Shown here piece by piece: positions 61,123 to 64,000 of a DNA stretch of 64,000 nucleotides. The notes below the pieces were generated by a model. The model ran no database searches. It was not told where the DNA came from and saw only the letters and a program-made list of their open reading frames with translations. The translations under genes were made by a program, and so were the position numbers. Position 1 is the first letter of the stretch; each line of letters starts with the position of its first letter. Source of the DNA: Dyadobacter luteus (GTDB lineage: Bacteria > Bacteroidota > Bacteroidia > Cytophagales > Spirosomataceae); the NCBI RefSeq assembly GCF_003383615.1, contig NZ_QNUL01000005.1, forward strand, positions 124,001-188,000. The letters are read 5' to 3'.

Positions 61123-62049
61123 TTACAAATTCAAAGCAGCATTCATTGATCTTACCGCTTCTGCTGATTTTTCAAAGGCGGCTTTTTCCTGATCACTTAG
61201 TCTGAGATTGATAATTTTTTCCCAACCGTTGCTTCCCAGTACGACAGGCACACCCATACAAATATCTTTCTGGCCATATTCCCCATTGAGATATACACTG
61301 CACGGAACGATCCTTTTTTGGTTACGCACAATGCTCTCAACCAGTAATAATGTAGCTGCTCCCGGTGCATACCAGGCAGAAGTTCCGATTAGTTTTGTGA
61401 GCGTTGCTCCACCTACCATCGTGTCGGCAGCCACCTTTTCAAGTTTTTCTGTTGAAAGGAAACGACTTACCGGGATACCATTGTACGTCGCCAGGCGAGT
61501 CAGAGGTATCATCGTTGTATCGCCATGACCGCCAATTACCATTCCGTGAATATCCAGTGGAGACACATCCATGGCCATAGCCAGATAGGTTTTGAAACGG
61601 GCACTATCCAGAGCACCTCCCATTCCTATAAGGCGTTTTTTAGGTATTCCCGATTCTTTCAGTGCCAGGTAGGTCATGGTATCCATTGGATTGGATACTA
61701 CAATAATGATTGCTTTTGGAGAGTACTTTAATATATTTTCCGTTACACCTTTCACTATACCGGCATTGATTCCGATAAGTTCCTCGCGGGTCATGCCAGG
61801 CTTACGGGGAAGTCCTGATGTAATTACAACTACATCAGAGCCTTTTGTTTTTTCATAATCATTGGTAGAACCAATTGGTTTTGTATTGAAACCCAGCAGA
61901 GCGGCAGTCTGGTACATGTCCAGAGATTTGCCTTCACTCACACCTTCCTTGATATCAAGTAGTACAACTTCTTCCGCCAATTCGCGACGAATGATATTAT
62001 CAGCAGTTGTGGCACCTACGGCTCCGGCTCCTACGACGGTAATCTTCAT
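61123..62049 (-). CDS. mdh: Malate dehydrogenase
   Basis: TCA-cycle enzyme interconverting malate and oxaloacetate with NAD. LDH-like type of 308 residues: KITVVGAGAVGATTADNI (GxGxxG), ITSGLPRKPGMTREELIGIN with the substrate-binding Arg residues, VVSNPMDTMTYLALKESGIP and the catalytic His in VIGGHGDTTMIPLTRLATYN. Well-placed promoter at 62096-62128. Not adjacent to other TCA genes. Confidence 0.93.
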   Translation of the reverse strand: MKITVVGAGAVGATTADNIIRRELAEEVVLLDIKEGVSEGKSLDMYQTAALLGFNTKPIGSTNDYEKTKGSDVVVITSGLPRKPGMTREELIGINAGIVKGVTENILKYSPKAIIIVVSNPMDTMTYLALKESGIPKKRLIGMGGALDSARFKTYLAMAMDVSPLDIHGMVIGGHGDTTMIPLTRLATYNGIPVSRFLSTEKLEKVAADTMVGGATLTKLIGTSAWYAPGAATLLLVESIVRNQKRIVPCSVYLNGEYGQKDICMGVPVVLGSNGWEKIINLRLSDQEKAAFEKSAEAVRSMNAALNL

Positions 62050-62095
62050 AAATAATCTGTTTATGGTTAAGAAGTCAATGGTTGTAACAATCTCC

Positions 62096-62128
62096 TAAAA
62101 ATAGGATACATTTCTGTTATACCCCAAA
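62096..62128 (-). promoter_or_regulatory. mdh promoter, Bacteroidota type
   Basis: On the minus strand TTTG (62128-62125), a 21-bp spacer and TATTTTTA (62103-62096), one base off TAnnTTTG. The same spacing as the susC promoter. About 46 bp upstream of the mdh ATG. Confidence 0.5.
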
Positions 62129-62234
62129 GAATTTTATTTTTCATCGGAAAAGTAATAGGGGATAATCCAACATGCAATTTTTTCCGTATTTAGATAGTTA
62201 TATTGCCGAAACTAACCACTTTTTCTTCTTGAAA

Positions 62235-62666
62235 ATGAATAATGAGTCATTGTTAACAAAAATTCTGAAGTCGGTATTCTTTAAAAATGCGCAGGGTAAA
62301 GCTGGAAAATACGCAAGGAACTCATCGAGAATGATGGGTTTGGCAACGGATGTGGTGCAGAAACTGCAGGTTGTGGGTTTTAAAGATGGTATGGCTGAAT
62401 TTAGTAAAAATGTTCAGCTCTTGATACGTATGATCAGAGCCACAGCTAACGGCAGCTACAAAGGATTGCCATGGAAAAGTCTTGTATCTGTGATAGCAGT
62501 GTTGATTTACTTCGTATCACCTATAGATATTATCCCAGATTTTTTACCGGTAGTGGGTATTGCCGACGACGTGGCTTTGGTATTCTGGTTGTTCAGAACC
62601 ATTGCATCGGACATCAGTAAATTCAGTGAATGGGAGAAACATGAAAAAATAATTAAAATAGGATAA
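62235..62666 (+). CDS. YkvA/DUF1232 family protein
   Basis: About 143 residues with an N-terminal basic helical region and the DUF1232 core KSLVSVIAVLIYFVSPIDII followed by PDFLPVVGIADDVALVFWLF, a hydrophobic hairpin with the SPIDIIPD motif. The start is ATG 62235 (NNESLLTKILKS); the upstream ATG at 62172 would prepend a Phe/Tyr-rich stretch without conservation. Function unknown; the family is membrane-associated. Confidence 0.82.
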   Translation: MNNESLLTKILKSVFFKNAQGKAGKYARNSSRMMGLATDVVQKLQVVGFKDGMAEFSKNVQLLIRMIRATANGSYKGLPWKSLVSVIAVLIYFVSPIDIIPDFLPVVGIADDVALVFWLFRTIASDISKFSEWEKHEKIIKIG

Positions 62667-62679
62667 TCTCCCCTTAAGA

Positions 62680-62711
62680 TTTAGGTCTTAAAAAAAGAAT
62701 AAGTATTTTTG
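62680..62711 (+). promoter_or_regulatory. tatA promoter, Bacteroidota type
   Basis: TTTA (62680-62683) and TATTTTTG (62704-62711) with a 20-bp spacer fit the -33/-7 pattern; the ATG is 24 bp downstream. Confidence 0.45.
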
Positions 62712-62735
62712 TAATCATATAAATAGAAAATAGAT

Positions 62736-62936
62736 ATGGAATCATTAACTGTGTTGACTATGCTGGGATTGGGTGGACAGGAAATATTTTTAGTTGCGTT
62801 GTTCGTATTATTATTCTTTGGCGCTAAGAAGATTCCTGAGCTTATGCGTGGATTGGGCCAGGGCATCAACGAGTTCAAGAACGCTACGAAAGACGTTAAA
62901 GAGAACATTGAAAAAAGCATGGAAGATCCTAAGTAA
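62736..62936 (+). CDS. tatA: Sec-independent protein translocase subunit TatA/TatE
   Basis: 66-residue component of the twin-arginine translocon. One N-terminal TM with the conserved [20 protein letters not shown], the FGxKKxPEL hinge ([20 protein letters not shown]), an amphipathic helix, and an acidic/lysine tail. tatC is not in the window. The gatA gene begins 93 bp downstream on the same strand. Confidence 0.92.
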   Translation: MESLTVLTMLGLGGQEIFLVALFVLLFFGAKKIPELMRGLGQGINEFKNATKDVKENIEKSMEDPK

Positions 62937-63029
62937 TCTTCTGTTTTATTCTTATAGTACTGGCAGAGCCGCTAAGTGTAAACTTATTGGCTCTGATTCT
63001 TTATTGATAACCCCACAAAAATAAATACA

Positions 63030-64000
63030 TTGAAAGAGTATCAGACGCTGGCGGAAATTCAGGGTGATCTGCGTGAAGGAGTTGTGACTTGCTTGCAATT
63101 GGTGGATCATTATTTGGAGAGGATTTCGTCTCAGTCTCATCTGAATGCGTTTGTCGATGTATATTCAGAAGAAGCAAGAGAGTCGGCCAAACTTATTGAT
63201 CAGAAATTGTCAACCGGCAATGCTGGTCGTCTTGCAGGGCTGGTTGTTGGTATCAAAGATGTTTTGTCCCACAAAGGCCACGAACTTCAGTCTGCGAGTC
63301 AGATCCTGAAATCTTATAAAGCTCCTTACACAGCTACTGCAGTACAACGTTTGCTGGATGAAGATGCTATCATCATTGGGCGCCAGAATTGTGATGAGTT
63401 TGCAATGGGTTCATCCAATGAAAATTCATCATTAGGTCCTGTGTTAAATGCTGCAGATAATAGCCGCGTGCCGGGTGGATCTTCCGGAGGCTCTGCGGTT
63501 GCAGTGCAGGCGGGTTTATGTCATGCATCTTTGGGCAGTGATACTGGTGGTTCTGTTCGTCAGCCTGCGGCCTTTTGCGGCGTGGTAGGGCTTAAACCTT
63601 CTTATGGTCGTGTTTCACGCTGGGGCTTGGTTGCCTATGCATCCTCTTTTGACTGCGTGGGGCCCATCACGAAGAGTGTCGAGGATGCAGCACTTTTGCT
63701 GGAAGTTATAGCAGGTGCTGATCAGTTCGATAGTACAGTTTCGCAGAAATCTGTTCCATCCTACAGCAGTGCACTTTCCTGGAATGGGAAGGCACGAATC
63801 GGTTACATTAAAGAGTCACTCGAAAGTGAATCCATAGCTCCTTCAATTCGCAGAAATACACAGGAGTTACTGGATAAATTGAAGAGAGAGGGACACGATG
63901 TGCAACCGGTAGAAATGTCTCTGCTTCAATATTTGCTTCCTACTTACTATATTCTGACTACAGCTGAGGCCAGTTCTAATCTTTCCAGATTTGATGGTGT
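63030..64000 (+). CDS. gatA: Glutamyl-tRNA(Gln) amidotransferase subunit A, truncated by the window end
   Basis: Amidase subunit of GatCAB, which converts Glu-tRNA(Gln) or Asp-tRNA(Asn) to the amide. Read from TTG at 63030 (KEYQTLAEIQGDLREG); no ATG lies in frame before the conserved region. The Ser-cisSer-Lys triad is visible: Lys in GLVVGIKDVLSHKG, Ser in VPGGSSGGSAVAVQAG and the nucleophile region SDTGGSVRQPAAFCG; LKPSYGRVSRWGLVAYASS follows. About 323 residues are in the window, roughly two thirds of the usual ~480; the rest is beyond the edge. gatB and gatC are not seen. Confidence 0.92.
   Translation, partial: MKEYQTLAEIQGDLREGVVTCLQLVDHYLERISSQSHLNAFVDVYSEEARESAKLIDQKLSTGNAGRLAGLVVGIKDVLSHKGHELQSASQILKSYKAPYTATAVQRLLDEDAIIIGRQNCDEFAMGSSNENSSLGPVLNAADNSRVPGGSSGGSAVAVQAGLCHASLGSDTGGSVRQPAAFCGVVGLKPSYGRVSRWGLVAYASSFDCVGPITKSVEDAALLLEVIAGADQFDSTVSQKSVPSYSSALSWNGKARIGYIKESLESESIAPSIRRNTQELLDKLKREGHDVQPVEMSLLQYLLPTYYILTTAEASSNLSRFDG

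Noticed and set aside
1..64000. CRISPR arrays, prophage, integrase, rRNA and tRNA genes
   Set aside because: No regularly spaced repeats, phage genes, recombinases or tRNA-like cloverleafs were noticed in the window.

Overview
The window looks like a chromosomal segment of a Bacteroidota bacterium of the order Cytophagales (Dyadobacter/Spirosoma-like; the genus is a guess). The support is a SusC/SusD pair, promoter-like sites of the form TTTG-N19..22-TAnnTTTG, an N-acyl-ornithine carbamoyltransferase instead of ordinary ArgF, a membrane regulator with sensor propeller, triple-tyrosine and LuxR-type HTH parts, a GldE-like protein beside ssb and mutY, and the tiny basic AURKAIP1/COX24-type protein. 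No rRNA or tRNA gene was seen.

Layout. 159-4875: an RND efflux adaptor and pump, split by an antisense MazF-type toxin-antitoxin pair. 4882-11988: a MoxR/DUF58 cluster (RDD, SpoIIM-like, membrane protein, DUF4129, DUF4350, MoxR ATPase, DUF58) containing a G-quadruplex-like tract. 12086-18418: a ceramidase-like protein, a secreted Gfo/Idh/MocA oxidoreductase, a thioesterase, a DUF2141 protein, a HerA-like ATPase and a DUF403 protein. 18724-22401: phosphoglucosamine mutase, cysteine desulfurase and ferrochelatase. 22491-33536: arginine and proline synthesis. The minus-strand arm reads GNAT, argG, vapBC, argC, argD, GxxExxY gene, argF'; the plus-strand arm is aat, proB, proA, argE. The minus-strand arm carries inserts: a VapBC module, a GxxExxY gene bracketed by inverted repeats, and a short gene-less copy of the same repeat ends. 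argB and argH are not in the window.

34483-42430: RNase G, a 29-residue AURKAIP1-type protein, a TPR lipoprotein-like protein, HU, then divergently mutY, ssb and gldE, followed by guaB. 42564-46325: DedA, phosphosulfolactate synthase, a PaaI-type thioesterase, MazG and thiamine pyrophosphokinase. 46320-47954: a secreted M1 peptidase.

47998-61070: a polysaccharide utilization locus with a secreted Kelch protein, two tandem glucoamylase-like (PF10091, GH144-like) enzymes, SusD, SusC and a membrane-anchored one-component regulator, plus a divergent porin-like gene. A well-formed promoter and an 11-bp-period direct repeat lie ahead of susC, and hairpins separate the transcript segments. The enzyme family suggests a beta-1,2-glucan substrate. 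The window closes with malate dehydrogenase, a YkvA-type protein, TatA and the start of gatA, which runs off the end.

Most genes are ordinary housekeeping functions. The parts that most deserve a second look are the GxxExxY inverted-repeat element and its short relative inside the arginine genes, the putative beta-1,2-glucan locus with its candidate operator, and the unusual specificity residue in the carbamoyltransferase.
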